Below, piece after piece: positions 46,337 to 56,587 of a stretch of 64,000 nt of DNA. The position numbers and the translations under genes are program-made. Below the pieces are notes generated by a model. The model saw only the letters and a list, made by a program, of their open reading frames with translations. It was not told where the DNA came from and did no database searches. Within the stretch, counting starts at the first letter, position 1; every line of letters starts with the position of its first letter. Source of the DNA: Xylocopilactobacillus apis. GTDB lineage: Bacteria; Bacillota; Bacilli; Lactobacillales; Lactobacillaceae. The DNA lies in the NCBI RefSeq assembly GCF_033095965.1, contig NZ_AP026801.1, positions 1,136,001-1,200,000 of the forward strand, read 5' to 3'.

Positions 46337-46392
46337 TTTTCAAACGTAAAAAAAGGTAAAACATTAAGCAACAGAAAGAAATATTATTTGCC

Positions 46393-46866
46393 TTATTTGT
46401 GATAATGGCGGTTACCGTTAATCATTAAAGAGCGATAAATTTGTTCACAAAGAATTAACCGAAATAATTGATGAGGAAAAGTCATTTTGCTAAACGATAA
46501 TGAAAAATCACAAGGAAAATCATTTGGAAGTCCATAAGAACCGCCAATAATAAAATCAATGGACGAAGATGTCATTTCAATATCGGAAATCTTTTTTGCG
46601 AATTCAACTGAAGTCAGCTGTTTACCTTGAAGTTTGGTTGCTATTACATAATCATCAGGCTTTATATATTCATTTATTCTTAAAGTTTCTGAATTCACAA
46701 TTTGTTTAATTTGCTGATCATTTGGATTACCAGAAAATTTTGTTTCATTGACCATAATTATTTCAGCTTTACAAAATGGCTGCATTCTTTTTAAATATTC
46801 ATCAATTCCCGCTTGAAAAAATTTTTCTTTAACTTTACCAACTGCGATAATTTTAATTTTTAACAC
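46393..46866 (-). CDS. rlmH: RlmH, 23S rRNA (pseudouridine-1915 N3) methyltransferase
   Basis: SPOUT-family methyltransferase of about 157 aa. The start reads LKIKIIAVGKVKEKF; the SAM knot is FIIGGSYGLP and the C-terminus LSFSKMTFPHQLFRLILCEQ and YRSLMINGNRHYHK are diagnostic. AAGGA before the GTG at 46864-46866 sets the start, five codons after the longest frame. It follows htrA and ends the walRKHIJ-htrA-rlmH group, the normal place in lactobacilli. Confidence 0.95.
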   Translation of the reverse strand: MLKIKIIAVGKVKEKFFQAGIDEYLKRMQPFCKAEIIMVNETKFSGNPNDQQIKQIVNSETLRINEYIKPDDYVIATKLQGKQLTSVEFAKKISDIEMTSSSIDFIIGGSYGLPNDFPCDFSLSFSKMTFPHQLFRLILCEQIYRSLMINGNRHYHK

Positions 46867-46885
46867 TTCTATTCCTTCCAAGAAA

Positions 46886-46905
46886 AAAAAGCCTTTCGGC
46901 TTTTT
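46886..46905 (-). terminator. Rho-independent terminator of htrA
   Basis: AAAAAGCC-GAAA-GGCTTTTT on the minus strand followed by more T, right after the htrA stop. Confidence 0.8.
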
Positions 46906-46909
46906 AAAA

Positions 46910-48262
46910 TTAGTTATTTCCCTGTTGTTTTACAGTAATTTCTTGTTTAGCCTCTTGGGTCAACTTAACTTTAATATTCATCTTCTTACTGCCACGATAG
47001 ATGCTTAAAGTAATTGTATCCCCAATTTGGTATTTATAAAGCTGTGATCTTAAATCAACAACTGAAGTAACTTTGTTTCCATCAATTTCGTAAATTACAT
47101 CATACTGTTTAACTCCAGCTTTGTCTGCAGGTGAATGACTAGTTAGGGAAACTACCACAACACCAGTTTTAACAGAAGATGGCAAATGTAAAACAGAAGA
47201 TTGCTGAGTTGATGATACATCAGAAAGATCAACAGGTGAAACCCCTAATGCAGGGCGAGCAACTTTACCATTCTTTTCTAACTGATTAACGATTTGGACT
47301 ACTTCGTTACTTGGAATTGCAAAGCCCATTCCTTCAACAGTTGCACTGTTTGTTCCACCAGAAAGCTTCATTGAAGTAATCCCAATAACTTGACCGCTAA
47401 CATTAATTAATGCACCCCCAGAATTACCAGGGTTTATAGCAGCATCAGTTTGAATGACTGTAGCCTGACCGGTAGTTTGTCCTGTATCTTCGTCTGTTAC
47501 GTCAATAGTTCTAGATTTAGCAGATACAATTCCTTTAGTAACAGAAGTTGCAAACTTGCTACCCATTGGAGAACCAATTGCCAGTACTTGCTGTCCCGGT
47601 TTAATATCGTTTGAATTTCCAAATTGTGCAACAGTATTTATCTTTGATGCATCAATTTCAAGCACTGCTAGGTCAGTTACTGAATCAGTACCTAAAAGTT
47701 TAGCATTTATTTTTGATCCATCACTAAGAAGAACTTCAAGCTTATCTGATCCTGCAACAACGTGATTGTTAGTAGCAACATAAGCTTTACCATTACTTTT
47801 TTGATAAATAACACCAGAACCTTCACTGGATTCTTCCAACTTACCTGAAGAATTATTAGAACCTCCGTTAGGACTGCCGAATATTCCTCCAAATAAACTA
47901 TCCGTTGATTTTTGCTTTTGAAGGTTAATTACTGAGACAACAGCACCTTTAACTTTATCAAAAGCTTTTACTGAACTAGAACTTTCTTTGACTACAACAC
48001 TACTGACTTTGGTTGGTGTGGTCGTTTGACCCGTTGTTGTTTTAACTGTTTGATTTTGATTATTTAATAGATTTACAACACCTCCACCAACACCACCGCC
48101 AATCAGAGCAGCAATTATAACAACGATTATCAGGGTTGTGGTTCCAATCCCTTTCTTGTTATTTGGTTCATTATTTATTGAACTACGATTAAAGTTCGAA
48201 TTTGGTTCCGTTCCATTATTTTCTGAGTTCATATTATCATTATTTTGGTAATTATTATCCAT
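46910..48262 (-). CDS. htrA: HtrA/DegP-type membrane-anchored serine protease
   Basis: Surface quality-control protease, about 450 aa. A low-complexity Asn-rich cytoplasmic N-terminus is followed by a helix (about residues 40-65), a Ser-rich linker, the trypsin-like domain with His (TNNHVVAG), Asp (TDLAVLEID) and Ser (NPGNSGGALIN), and one C-terminal PDZ domain (KTGVVVVSLTSHSPADKAGV). The ATG at 48260-48262 is used since ATAGGAG lies upstream; the longest frame is eight codons longer. It lies in the Wal operon neighbourhood as in other lactobacilli. Confidence 0.95.
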   Translation of the reverse strand: MDNNYQNNDNMNSENNGTEPNSNFNRSSINNEPNNKKGIGTTTLIIVVIIAALIGGGVGGGVVNLLNNQNQTVKTTTGQTTTPTKVSSVVVKESSSSVKAFDKVKGAVVSVINLQKQKSTDSLFGGIFGSPNGGSNNSSGKLEESSEGSGVIYQKSNGKAYVATNNHVVAGSDKLEVLLSDGSKINAKLLGTDSVTDLAVLEIDASKINTVAQFGNSNDIKPGQQVLAIGSPMGSKFATSVTKGIVSAKSRTIDVTDEDTGQTTGQATVIQTDAAINPGNSGGALINVSGQVIGITSMKLSGGTNSATVEGMGFAIPSNEVVQIVNQLEKNGKVARPALGVSPVDLSDVSSTQQSSVLHLPSSVKTGVVVVSLTSHSPADKAGVKQYDVIYEIDGNKVTSVVDLRSQLYKYQIGDTITLSIYRGSKKMNIKVKLTQEAKQEITVKQQGNN

Positions 48263-48356
48263 AAATGAATTGACTCCTATCTTCAATTTTCAATTATTAA
48301 TATTAATTTATATTTTTGAAATAATTATGAAATTTGTTTTGATTTTCTGAAACATT

Positions 48357-49148
48357 TTAAACTTTTAATAATTTTGTTGGTAACTTTGAGTCAGTATCTA
48401 AAATTTCAAAATCATGACCCACCCCAAAACCATTTTCTTCCAAAATATTGGAAACCGTTAATTTAGCAAGAGGTTTTAAATTATTTTCAGGCGACAAATG
48501 TCCTAAAAAAATCTTCTTGGTGTCAAGTCCAATCAAATCAGTTAAAGCATCGCCACTCTCATCATTTGATAAATGACCTCGATCACTTAAAATTCTCTGT
48601 TTTAACGGCCAAGGATACATCCCCATTCGTAGCATTTCTAAATCATGGTTACTTTCAAATAAGTACATATTCGCATTACGAATTTTGTACTTGATTTTAT
48701 CAGAAACATAACCGGTATCAGTTAAAATTGCAAAAGACTTATTTTCACAATGAAATTGGTAGAATTGGGGTAAAACAGCGTCATGAGAAACAGCAAAACT
48801 TTCAACATCCACATCACCAATTGAAATTGTCTGACCAGGTTCAAAATCAATTAACTGTTCTGTAGAAATTTGTCCAACTTTTGTTTCCATAATTTTAATT
48901 GTTTTTAAATTGGCATAGATCATTAATTTGGGATATCGACGAGCCAGCACACCCACTCCTCGAATATGATCACTATGTTCATGAGTAACAAAAAGATGGT
49001 GAATGTCCTGCATATTTCTGCCAATTTCTATCAATGCATTTTGAATTTTTTTAGCCGAAAGTCCGGCATCAACTAAAATTTTTTCTTTATCAGTCTCAAT
49101 ATAAGCAGCATTGCCCTTACTTGAGCTTGCTAGAATACTAACGTACAT
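48357..49148 (-). CDS. walJ: WalJ (YycJ), metallo-beta-lactamase fold protein
   Basis: A 263 aa metallohydrolase with VSILASSSKGNAAYIET at the N-terminus and the metal motif HEHSDH near residue 60; AILTDTGYVSD and LGHLSPENN carry further ligands. The family member next to WalK has been linked to DNA repair or nuclease action and cell-wall coordination. GAAGGAG before the ATG at 49146-49148 decides the start, four codons downstream of the longest frame. It lies between walI and htrA. Confidence 0.92.
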   Translation of the reverse strand: MYVSILASSSKGNAAYIETDKEKILVDAGLSAKKIQNALIEIGRNMQDIHHLFVTHEHSDHIRGVGVLARRYPKLMIYANLKTIKIMETKVGQISTEQLIDFEPGQTISIGDVDVESFAVSHDAVLPQFYQFHCENKSFAILTDTGYVSDKIKYKIRNANMYLFESNHDLEMLRMGMYPWPLKQRILSDRGHLSNDESGDALTDLIGLDTKKIFLGHLSPENNLKPLAKLTVSNILEENGFGVGHDFEILDTDSKLPTKLLKV

Positions 49149-49164
49149 TTTCTCCTTCAATCAA

Positions 49165-49944
49165 TTAAAAGTTTGCCTTCCAAGGAGCGCCAGTAAAGGC
49201 GTTAATCTTTTCTATGGTTACACTTTTTGTTCTTTTATTTTGTACTGCAATAAACCAGGTTGGAACATAAACCGAAACATTATTAGCTTCTAACATCCAT
49301 GAGTAAGCTAACTTCTGCCAAATAATTCTTGTATTATTAGGTAATTCATTTAAAGTATAAAGTTTAACAACCGCATCTTCTTCTGAAATAATTGCTTCGG
49401 TTTCTTTTGATTCAATCAAACTATCAATATGAGATGCTTTGAAGTCTGTAATAATATTATCTTTTATATCAAACGAAATTTGACCATTTAAATCATAAAA
49501 AAAATTTTCTTTAAACTTTTGAACAAAAACGATATGTTTGTCTGAACTTAAATTATCACTATATTCATAATCTTTACCATTAGGCACCTCATGACTATTT
49601 CTAACAAACTTTTTTAATACTTCAATTTTATTCTTTTTTAAACTTAACGGAGTGTTTAAAATCACTGTTTTTTGTTTTAAATTAGAATTGTTACTATCTG
49701 AACCCTCAGAGTTTGCGCCACCAACGTGCGAATAAGATAAAAGGTACCCTTTTTGCTCTCTTTTAGAAGAAACTTTTGGAATTGAAATATTATCTTTGCG
49801 CATTTCATCAATCGTATCTGCAACCGTTGTTTCTTTTTCAGAAATTGTTTGAACGTTCGTGCTCTGTTTAAAATTAAAAAAAAGGAAAAGATCAAGGAAA
49901 AAGAAAACAAAAATAAAAACAAGTTCAATCTTTTTAAAATTCAC
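49165..49944 (-). CDS. walI: WalI (YycI), WalK modulator
   Basis: Bitopic membrane protein of 259 aa with one N-terminal helix (about residues 7-23) and an extracellular YycI/YycH-like domain ending in INAFTGAPWKANF. In Bacillus YycH and YycI bind WalK in the membrane and hold it back. The gene overlaps walH by one base, so the pair is coupled. Sequence divergence among lactobacilli is high, and the call leans on gene order. Confidence 0.9.
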   Translation of the reverse strand: MNFKKIELVFIFVFFFLDLFLFFNFKQSTNVQTISEKETTVADTIDEMRKDNISIPKVSSKREQKGYLLSYSHVGGANSEGSDSNNSNLKQKTVILNTPLSLKKNKIEVLKKFVRNSHEVPNGKDYEYSDNLSSDKHIVFVQKFKENFFYDLNGQISFDIKDNIITDFKASHIDSLIESKETEAIISEEDAVVKLYTLNELPNNTRIIWQKLAYSWMLEANNVSVYVPTWFIAVQNKRTKSVTIEKINAFTGAPWKANF

Positions 49945-51251
49945 TATTTTTCTCCTTGACTTTGATTAATGAGCGACGAAGCTTCTTTGTATTGTCCTTT
50001 AATCTTAACAAAGTATTGAGGTAAAAGATTAACTACTTCGGTACTGTCATGATTTTTAACCCAAGAATATCCAATTTGAATATCCTGAATTTTGTTAGTA
50101 GGAATTCCTTTATTTTTAAGCTTTTGCAAAAGAAGATCTGTGGGCTCCAAAGTTATAGTATTTTGAGAAGTAGAAATCGGTACCTCTAAAGTTGAATTAA
50201 AAAATGAAAATTGCTGAGAAGAACGTCCCCAAGACAAGAAAGCATCACCATTTTTTTCATTGTAAAACACAGGAAATCCATCAATATAACTGCAAAAGAC
50301 TACTCGATTATAAGAAGGGTTAGAAAAATATCTAAAACTGTTAAAAGAGTTCCCAACTTTTTGCATTACTTCTTTACTTAAATTTAAGAGCGTTGTTAAG
50401 TCATGAGGAACTGAAGAACTCTCTAAATGATGATCTTGAAAATTAACCATTCCATTTTGATTATTAATCGATAGTGATTTAGTTAACCCTTTTTTATAAG
50501 TATTAGTCTTACTGTCAAAGGTTAGACCTGCTGAACCATCGTTTGTCATAAAATTTGAAACATAAAAATTATCATCTAAAGTCTTTATTAAGTAGGTATA
50601 AGAGTTCAATTGAATCTTTTTTTTGAAAAATGTTATATAACCATTAGAGCCCTTTTTTTCTTCAACTAAAACTTTTTTCTTCAATTCATTTGCGGTCGAA
50701 AAAATCTTGGTTTTATCTAAACCTAAATTTATATAATAATACTCTCCCGTCTGATCGTTTGAAAAATAAATTTCTTTTTCGACTGGTGAAACTCGAACAA
50801 TAATAACTCGATTAGCTGGAAACTCTGAAGATTTTTTATCAAATTTAAAACCAAATTTTTGAGATAAAATTTTAAGTGAAACTGGCGACTGATAATAAAG
50901 CTGAACACTGTCATAGTTGTCAATAATTGACTCGTATTGCTTATCAGATTCGGCATTGCGCATTTCCATTTTTTTTAGATCTAAATTTTTAAATTTAGTT
51001 TTAGCCATATTCGTTATCGTGTTTAATTCATCAAGTAAGAGATACTTATTTCCATTACCATCAACTGAGAAAATCTTAACGGGAGAATATAAATTAGATA
51101 AATTTCGTGAGTAATCAACCTGGGTCAAATTTTTATTAGTAATAATTGCGCTTCGATTAGAACTCCCATTATTAGTCCAAATAAAAAATGAAAAGAAAAA
51201 GCTTAAAATAATTAGAAAGAATAATGAAATTCGAATAAATATTTTATTCAC
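49944..51251 (-). CDS. walH: WalH (YycH), WalK modulator
   Basis: Bitopic membrane protein of 435 aa with one N-terminal helix (about residues 7-26) and a large extracellular domain of two YycH modules. It partners WalI in regulating WalK. The start overlaps the end of walK by eight bases and its stop overlaps walI by one base. The N-terminal pattern and the position in walRKHIJ support the call. Confidence 0.9.
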   Translation of the reverse strand: MNKIFIRISLFFLIILSFFFSFFIWTNNGSSNRSAIITNKNLTQVDYSRNLSNLYSPVKIFSVDGNGNKYLLLDELNTITNMAKTKFKNLDLKKMEMRNAESDKQYESIIDNYDSVQLYYQSPVSLKILSQKFGFKFDKKSSEFPANRVIIVRVSPVEKEIYFSNDQTGEYYYINLGLDKTKIFSTANELKKKVLVEEKKGSNGYITFFKKKIQLNSYTYLIKTLDDNFYVSNFMTNDGSAGLTFDSKTNTYKKGLTKSLSINNQNGMVNFQDHHLESSSVPHDLTTLLNLSKEVMQKVGNSFNSFRYFSNPSYNRVVFCSYIDGFPVFYNEKNGDAFLSWGRSSQQFSFFNSTLEVPISTSQNTITLEPTDLLLQKLKNKGIPTNKIQDIQIGYSWVKNHDSTEVVNLLPQYFVKIKGQYKEASSLINQSQGEK

Positions 51252-53175
51252 TATGTCCCCTTTCGTTTTCTTCCCAGTTTAAATCTTCTGACCACTTGTG
51301 CTGATCATAAGGAAGTGAGAAAGAAAAAGTGGAGCCTACATTTTCTTTTGATTCAACCCAAATATGACCTCCAAGTGCCTCAATCACTTCCTTGCTAATA
51401 GCTAAACCTAACCCGGTACCTCCCTTTCTTCTTGAACGAGCTCTTTCCACTCGGTAAAAACGATTAAAGATTTTCACTCTTTCTTTCTTAGGAATTCCTT
51501 GGCCTTGATCTGTGATTGAAAAAATTACATTGTTGTCAGTCGTTCTAATTTCAATCTTAATAATCCCCCCATCGGGAGAATATTTAATTGCATTATTCAT
51601 AATATTGTCAATAACTTGCATTAAACGATCTGGATCAACTTCTAACCAAACTGAATTTCGATCATAACGTCTAATAATTTTATAATTTTTCTTATTTACA
51701 TCCTCAAAATCATTAACAAATTTTGTTGATTCAGGTTCTCGATCATCTGTTTGAATCATCATATCAAATCGATCAATGATAAAATTTGTAAATTCAATTA
51801 AATCGATATATTCCAAATTTAATTTAAAAGTTCCACGATCAAGACGAGATAAATTTAAAAGATCATTAATCATTCTAATCATTCGATTAGTTTCATTGAG
51901 TGAAACGTTAATAAATTTTGGAGCATAAGTTTCATCTTGCCATGCTCCATCTTCTAACGCTTCTAGATAACTTCTCATACTTGTAAGTGGTGTTCTTAAC
52001 TCGTGAGAAACATTTGATACAAATTCACGTTGTTCGCGATCATTTTTTTGTTGCTCTGTAATATCATGAAGTACACAAACCAAACCTGTTATATAGCCAT
52101 TTTTGGCTTTTAACGTTGCAAAATCAACATTAAGGATTAACTCATCTTCATTATTTTTATTTTCATCAATTTTAATTCCGTGCGGCTGCTCCAAAATTTG
52201 CCGAATTGAATATTGATTGCTTAATTTAAGAACATCTAAAATTGACTTCCCAACAATTTCTTCTCGTTCGAGGTCTAAAAATTCAAGTGCTCTTTCGTTA
52301 ATAATGGAAATCTTTCCAACTCGATCAGTTGCAATCACGCCATCTGTCATGTGAAAAAGCACCGAATCTAGTCGATTTCGTTCCCTTAAACTAGATTCCT
52401 GAGCCTCTCTTATTTGAAGCGACAAATCATTAATTGATTGAGCTAATTGTCCAAGTTCATCATTTGAATAGACTGGCACTAACCCAGAATAATCTCCATT
52501 AGCCATTTTGATAGCTTGATTTTTCATGTCATCAATCGGGTGAGTCATCGCTCGACTAATAATTATTGCCAAAATTATTGCTAATAAAATTGCAGCAATA
52601 CTGGCAGTATAGAAAATAATCATCACTTTACTGACACTTTGATAAACACTTTCCATACTTGCACGAACATAAACAACCCCAACTGCGGAATTCGACGTCG
52701 AAGAGTTATTGGTAATTTTTATCGGCAAAACCAAAACATACGTGTTGCCGTAACTTCGATCAAAAACTTGTTTTTTTTGAATTTGTCCACTATATAAAGC
52801 ATCTTTAATATCAGAATTAGTGGTTTTTTGACCAATTAAACCTCGATTATTAATGTTTGAATCTCCTCTGATTGTTCCATTTTTATCAACAACCTGCAGA
52901 GCTGTAACATCAGTAACCTGAGAAGAGTTTAAAATATTTTGGATTTCGCTATTCCCTTTAGTAGTATTGGGATTTGTAATATCAGATCCTAATTGATTCA
53001 AAACATAATTGGGAAAGATATTATTAACAGTATTTTGAAAATTTTGAATTCCTTGATTTTGACTAGTCCTAACAAAATAGGCTCCAATTATTTCTACCGT
53101 AACAAGAAGAAGCAAAATAAAGACCATTGCAATCTTAAAGGTAAGTGACCTAAAAAAACCTACTAATTTACTCAT
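51244..53175 (-). CDS. walK: WalK sensor histidine kinase
   Basis: Essential cell-wall kinase of about 643 aa. Two transmembrane helices (about residues 12-33 and 183-205) flank an extracellular PAS-like domain; a HAMP linker, a cytoplasmic PAS domain (about 270-375), the HisKA box [20 protein letters not shown] with the phospho-His, and the HATPase N, G1 and G2 boxes ([32 protein letters not shown]) follow. The ATG at 53173-53175 lies inside walR's last codons, and the longer frame has an extra five residues. Confidence 0.96.
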   Translation of the reverse strand: MSKLVGFFRSLTFKIAMVFILLLLVTVEIIGAYFVRTSQNQGIQNFQNTVNNIFPNYVLNQLGSDITNPNTTKGNSEIQNILNSSQVTDVTALQVVDKNGTIRGDSNINNRGLIGQKTTNSDIKDALYSGQIQKKQVFDRSYGNTYVLVLPIKITNNSSTSNSAVGVVYVRASMESVYQSVSKVMIIFYTASIAAILLAIILAIIISRAMTHPIDDMKNQAIKMANGDYSGLVPVYSNDELGQLAQSINDLSLQIREAQESSLRERNRLDSVLFHMTDGVIATDRVGKISIINERALEFLDLEREEIVGKSILDVLKLSNQYSIRQILEQPHGIKIDENKNNEDELILNVDFATLKAKNGYITGLVCVLHDITEQQKNDREQREFVSNVSHELRTPLTSMRSYLEALEDGAWQDETYAPKFINVSLNETNRMIRMINDLLNLSRLDRGTFKLNLEYIDLIEFTNFIIDRFDMMIQTDDREPESTKFVNDFEDVNKKNYKIIRRYDRNSVWLEVDPDRLMQVIDNIMNNAIKYSPDGGIIKIEIRTTDNNVIFSITDQGQGIPKKERVKIFNRFYRVERARSRRKGGTGLGLAISKEVIEALGGHIWVESKENVGSTFSFSLPYDQHKWSEDLNWEENERGHSE

Positions 53176-53872
53176 TATTAGTTGGATCATTTAAATAATA
53201 GCCAATTCCTCTTTTTGTAATTAAAAACGTTGGATTACTTGGAGAGTCCTCAACTTTTTCACGTAAACGGCGAATCGTCACATCAACTGTCCTTCCATCT
53301 CCAAAATAATCATAATCCCAAATTTTTTGCAGAAGATGTTCCCTTGTCATTACTTGACCAACATGACGAGCTAAATAAACCAATAACTCGTATTCACGAT
53401 TGGTTAGCTCAACCGTCTTATCACCTTTTTTAACAGTATATGCATCAGTATCAATCTCTAAATCAGCAATTTTAATTTTAGACGTTTTGTTAGCTGGTGC
53501 TGGTGCAATATCACTTCTACGTAAATTTGCTTTAACTCTTGCAACTAATTCACGATTTGAAAAAGGTTTGGTAACGTAATCATCCGCTCCCAATTCAAGT
53601 CCAATAATTTTATCAATCTCGTCATCCTTGGCTGAAATAATGATAATTGGCGTATTTTGAGTTTTTCTAATTTGACGAGCTACTTCTAGTCCATCAATTT
53701 TTGGCAGCATCAGATCAAGTAAAATTAAATCTGGTGATTCAGATTTTGTTTTTGCTAAGGCATCTTCGCCATCAAAAGCCGTGACTACATCAAAACCCTC
53801 TTTACTTAAATTAAATTTAATTATATCTGTAATCGGTTTTTCATCATCTACTACTAGAATTTTTTTTGTCAT
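53168..53872 (-). CDS. walR: WalR response regulator
   Basis: OmpR-type regulator of 234 aa. The receiver domain (about 1-115) has the acidic VVDDEKPI, the phospho-Asp in [13 protein letters not shown] (about residue 53) and the conserved Lys in [14 protein letters not shown]. The winged helix (about 135-230) has [20 protein letters not shown] and [12 protein letters not shown]. First gene of the walRKHIJ-htrA-rlmH group; AGGAGG precedes ATG. It has an extended −10 promoter at 53933-53938. Confidence 0.97.
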   Translation of the reverse strand: MTKKILVVDDEKPITDIIKFNLSKEGFDVVTAFDGEDALAKTKSESPDLILLDLMLPKIDGLEVARQIRKTQNTPIIIISAKDDEIDKIIGLELGADDYVTKPFSNRELVARVKANLRRSDIAPAPANKTSKIKIADLEIDTDAYTVKKGDKTVELTNREYELLVYLARHVGQVMTREHLLQKIWDYDYFGDGRTVDVTIRRLREKVEDSPSNPTFLITKRGIGYYLNDPTNNE

Positions 53873-53932
53873 GACTACCTCCTAAAGCTGCAAAGGAATT
53901 TTTTCCTTTTCACCTTTAATCTATTAGCTTAG

Positions 53933-53941
53933 ATTATACCA
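53933..53941 (-). promoter_or_regulatory. walR: extended −10 promoter of walR
   Basis: TGGTATAAT on the minus strand, about 60 bases before the walR start. The −35 region is weak, which is compatible with an extended −10 element. Confidence 0.5.
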
Positions 53942-53994
53942 TTCTCTCAAATTCACTGTTGATAGTCCAATTATTCATAATTTAATAATTAACA

Positions 53995-54031
53995 AAAAGC
54001 TAAAGTTATATTTTTATTATAACTTTAGCCT
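53995..54031 (-). terminator. Rho-independent terminator of xfp
   Basis: GCTAAAGTTATA pairs with TATAACTTTAGC around a short A/T loop, followed by T-runs on the minus strand. It lies directly after the xfp stop. Confidence 0.85.
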
Positions 54032-54040
54032 TGATTAAAA

Positions 54041-56410
54041 TTAATTTAACGGGTTAAACTTCCAATCAGTAACTTCCGGCAGGTCTGCTCCTGCTTCTCT
54101 GATGTAATCATGATGCTTCTTTAACATTTCATCCATCTCTTTTGAGAATTGGATAGCCTCTTCTTCATCAATTGCCTTTACTCGCTTAACTGCATCTTTG
54201 GCTAAATGATACCGGTCTAACTCATTTACCACCCGCATGTCAAATCCCGTCGTAATGTCTCCGTCTTCTCGGTAGCCATGAATATAAACTGGATGATTCG
54301 GCCGATCATAAAAAATTGAACGAATGATATCTTCATATCCATGGAATGCAAAAATAATCGGTACTCCCGCTGGGAAATATTTATTGAACTCTGATTCCGT
54401 TAATCCTCTTGAATCAAGTTCTGGAACTCGTAGTTTCAACAGATCAACAATATTTACAAATCTCAGTTTCAATTCTGGGAATTGATCGTGCAGCAGATTC
54501 ACCGCCGCTAAGCCTTCCAGATTCGGTTCAGTTCCGCAGGCTGCAATTATTAAATCAGGCTGTTCTCCCTGATCATTACTCGCCCAATCTATCACCTTTA
54601 ATCCCTTCTCGGCTAACTCACTAGCTTCTGTCATTGAATAAAACTGAGGGCGCGGCTGTTTTGATGTCACATAAAGATTAATCACATCCCGATCGTTTAA
54701 CGTCTTATTAGATATCGCTAAAAGAGAGTTTGCATCCGCTGGGAAGTATTCTCTGATGTATTCTGCTTTCTTTTCTGCTAAATGCGTAATGATTCCTGGA
54801 TCTTGATGCGTATACCCGTTATGATCCTGCTGGAATGCCGTTGATGTTGCTACTATATTTAGTGCGGGATAACTCTTGCGCCAGCTTAACTCTTTAGCCT
54901 TTCTAATCCATTTGAAGTGCTGGGTAATCATTGAATCAACTACTCTTAGAAATGCTTCATATGACGCAAATATTCCGTGTCTTCCCGTTAAGGTATAACC
55001 TTCAAGGAACCCTTCTGCCTGATGTTCTGAAAGCTGGGAGTCAATGATTCTGCCTTCAGGTGCCAATGATTCATCATACGGCTCTTTAATGCCTTCTTCC
55101 CACTGCCGTTTTGTCACTTCAAAAATTCCATACAGCCGATTGCTCATCGTTTCATCTGGTCCAAACATCATGAAATTATCGGGATTATTTTTGATTACAT
55201 CTCTTAAATAATCTGACCAAACGATCATGTCCTGTTTTTCTTCGGTTCCTGGAGTTGTAATCTTTACTTGATAATTACTTGGATCAGGCAGTTTTAAATC
55301 TTTAGGATTTAACCCTCCGTTTGTGATCGGATTGCCTGCCATTCGATGAGCTGAATCGGGAATTGTTGCTGCAATCTCCGATTTAAGCTTTCCTGTTTCA
55401 TCAAATAATTCTTCCGGATGATACGATTTTAACCATTCAACCAGTGCTTCAATGTGCTCTGGATGTTCCTGGTCAACTGGAATGGGAATCTGATGGGCTC
55501 TAAATGATCCCTCAATTGGAACTCCTACCCATTCTTTTGGTCCTGTCCAGCCTTTTGGTGCCCGGAAAATAATTACCGGCCAATGTGGTTCTTCTTTTAA
55601 CTGACCAGTTCTTGCATCAGACTGGATCTGTTGAATCTTCTCGACTCCCTGATCCATAGATTTCGCCATCACGGGATTTAATTTCTCTGGGTCATCTCCT
55701 TCAACAAAAATCGGTTCCCAGCCCATTCCTTTAAAGTATTCAGTTAACTCCTGATCGCTTTTGCGCGAAAGAATCGTTGGATTAGAAATCTTAAATCCAT
55801 TTAAATTCAAAATTGGCAGTACTGCTCCGTCTTTCTTTGGATCAATGAAAGTATTGGAAAACCATGATGTCGCCAATGGACCCGTCTCGGCCTCACCATC
55901 TCCTACTACTACCGCGGCAATCACTTCTGGATTGTCTAACACTGCTCCCGTTCCATGAGAAATCGAATAGCCTAATTCTCCTCCTTCATGGATGGAACCG
56001 GGTGTTTCGGGTGCCGCATGACTCGCTACTCCGCCCGGAAATGAAAACTGTTTGAATAATTTTTGCATCCCTTTTTCATCTTGGGTGATCTCTGGATAGA
56101 TTTCAGTATAGCTGCCGTCTAAGTAAGAGTTAGATACCATGACTTGCCCGCCGTGTCCTGGACCTTCGATATAGAACATGTTTAAATCATATTTTTTAAT
56201 TACCCGATTAAGATGAGTATAGATAAAGTTCTGGCCGGCTATTGTGCCCCAATGACCAATTGGGTGAATTTTCAAATCTTCTGCAGTTATTGGTCGACGC
56301 AGAAGAGGATTGTTTAAAAGGTAGAGCTGACCGACTGAAACGTAAGTTGCAGCATGAAAATATTTTGTCATTAAATCAAAATACTGAGTAGATGAATAGT
56401 CGTTATGCAT
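54041..56410 (-). CDS. xfp: Xylulose-5-phosphate/fructose-6-phosphate phosphoketolase
   Basis: Thiamine-diphosphate enzyme that cleaves xylulose-5-P into acetyl-P and glyceraldehyde-3-P, about 789 aa. [45 protein letters not shown] (ThDP region) and [16 protein letters not shown] are the classical blocks; [19 protein letters not shown] and the [17 protein letters not shown] tail complete it. The longest frame starts at 56512, but GGAGG five bases before the ATG at 56408-56410 gives the family N-terminus. Base composition is about 45% GC in the stretches I counted versus about 30% in adhE. Confidence 0.97.
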   Translation of the reverse strand: MHNDYSSTQYFDLMTKYFHAATYVSVGQLYLLNNPLLRRPITAEDLKIHPIGHWGTIAGQNFIYTHLNRVIKKYDLNMFYIEGPGHGGQVMVSNSYLDGSYTEIYPEITQDEKGMQKLFKQFSFPGGVASHAAPETPGSIHEGGELGYSISHGTGAVLDNPEVIAAVVVGDGEAETGPLATSWFSNTFIDPKKDGAVLPILNLNGFKISNPTILSRKSDQELTEYFKGMGWEPIFVEGDDPEKLNPVMAKSMDQGVEKIQQIQSDARTGQLKEEPHWPVIIFRAPKGWTGPKEWVGVPIEGSFRAHQIPIPVDQEHPEHIEALVEWLKSYHPEELFDETGKLKSEIAATIPDSAHRMAGNPITNGGLNPKDLKLPDPSNYQVKITTPGTEEKQDMIVWSDYLRDVIKNNPDNFMMFGPDETMSNRLYGIFEVTKRQWEEGIKEPYDESLAPEGRIIDSQLSEHQAEGFLEGYTLTGRHGIFASYEAFLRVVDSMITQHFKWIRKAKELSWRKSYPALNIVATSTAFQQDHNGYTHQDPGIITHLAEKKAEYIREYFPADANSLLAISNKTLNDRDVINLYVTSKQPRPQFYSMTEASELAEKGLKVIDWASNDQGEQPDLIIAACGTEPNLEGLAAVNLLHDQFPELKLRFVNIVDLLKLRVPELDSRGLTESEFNKYFPAGVPIIFAFHGYEDIIRSIFYDRPNHPVYIHGYREDGDITTGFDMRVVNELDRYHLAKDAVKRVKAIDEEEAIQFSKEMDEMLKKHHDYIREAGADLPEVTDWKFNPLN

Positions 56411-56483
56411 AGAAGCCTCCATATTAAATCGTTTGAAAGTTAATTTTTCAAAAGACACGAAAAAAAATAACTGAATACGATTA

Positions 56484-56512
56484 ATATTAATAGTTTTCGA
56501 TGAAAAAGCCAA
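56484..56512 (-). promoter_or_regulatory. xfp: promoter of xfp
   Basis: TTGGCT and TAATAT with a 17-base spacer on the minus strand, giving a leader of about 65 bases. It follows the terminator of the APC permease gene. Confidence 0.6.
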
Positions 56513-56545
56513 ATGAAAATAATTGAAAAAATAATAAAAACAAAT

Positions 56546-56576
56546 AAAAAAACTTCACAGTCACAAACTATGAAGC
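56546..56576 (-). terminator. Rho-independent terminator of the APC permease gene
   Basis: On the minus strand CTTCATAGT pairs with ACTGTGAAG (one G-T pair), followed by seven T. It lies 12 bases past the permease stop. Confidence 0.75.
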
Positions 56577-56587
56577 CAGAAAAGAAT

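Noticed and set aside
46277-46392. Rex operator upstream of adhE
   Set aside because: Only a short AACTATAGTT palindrome within the promoter spacer is present; the TTGTGA-N6-TCACAA pattern is not.
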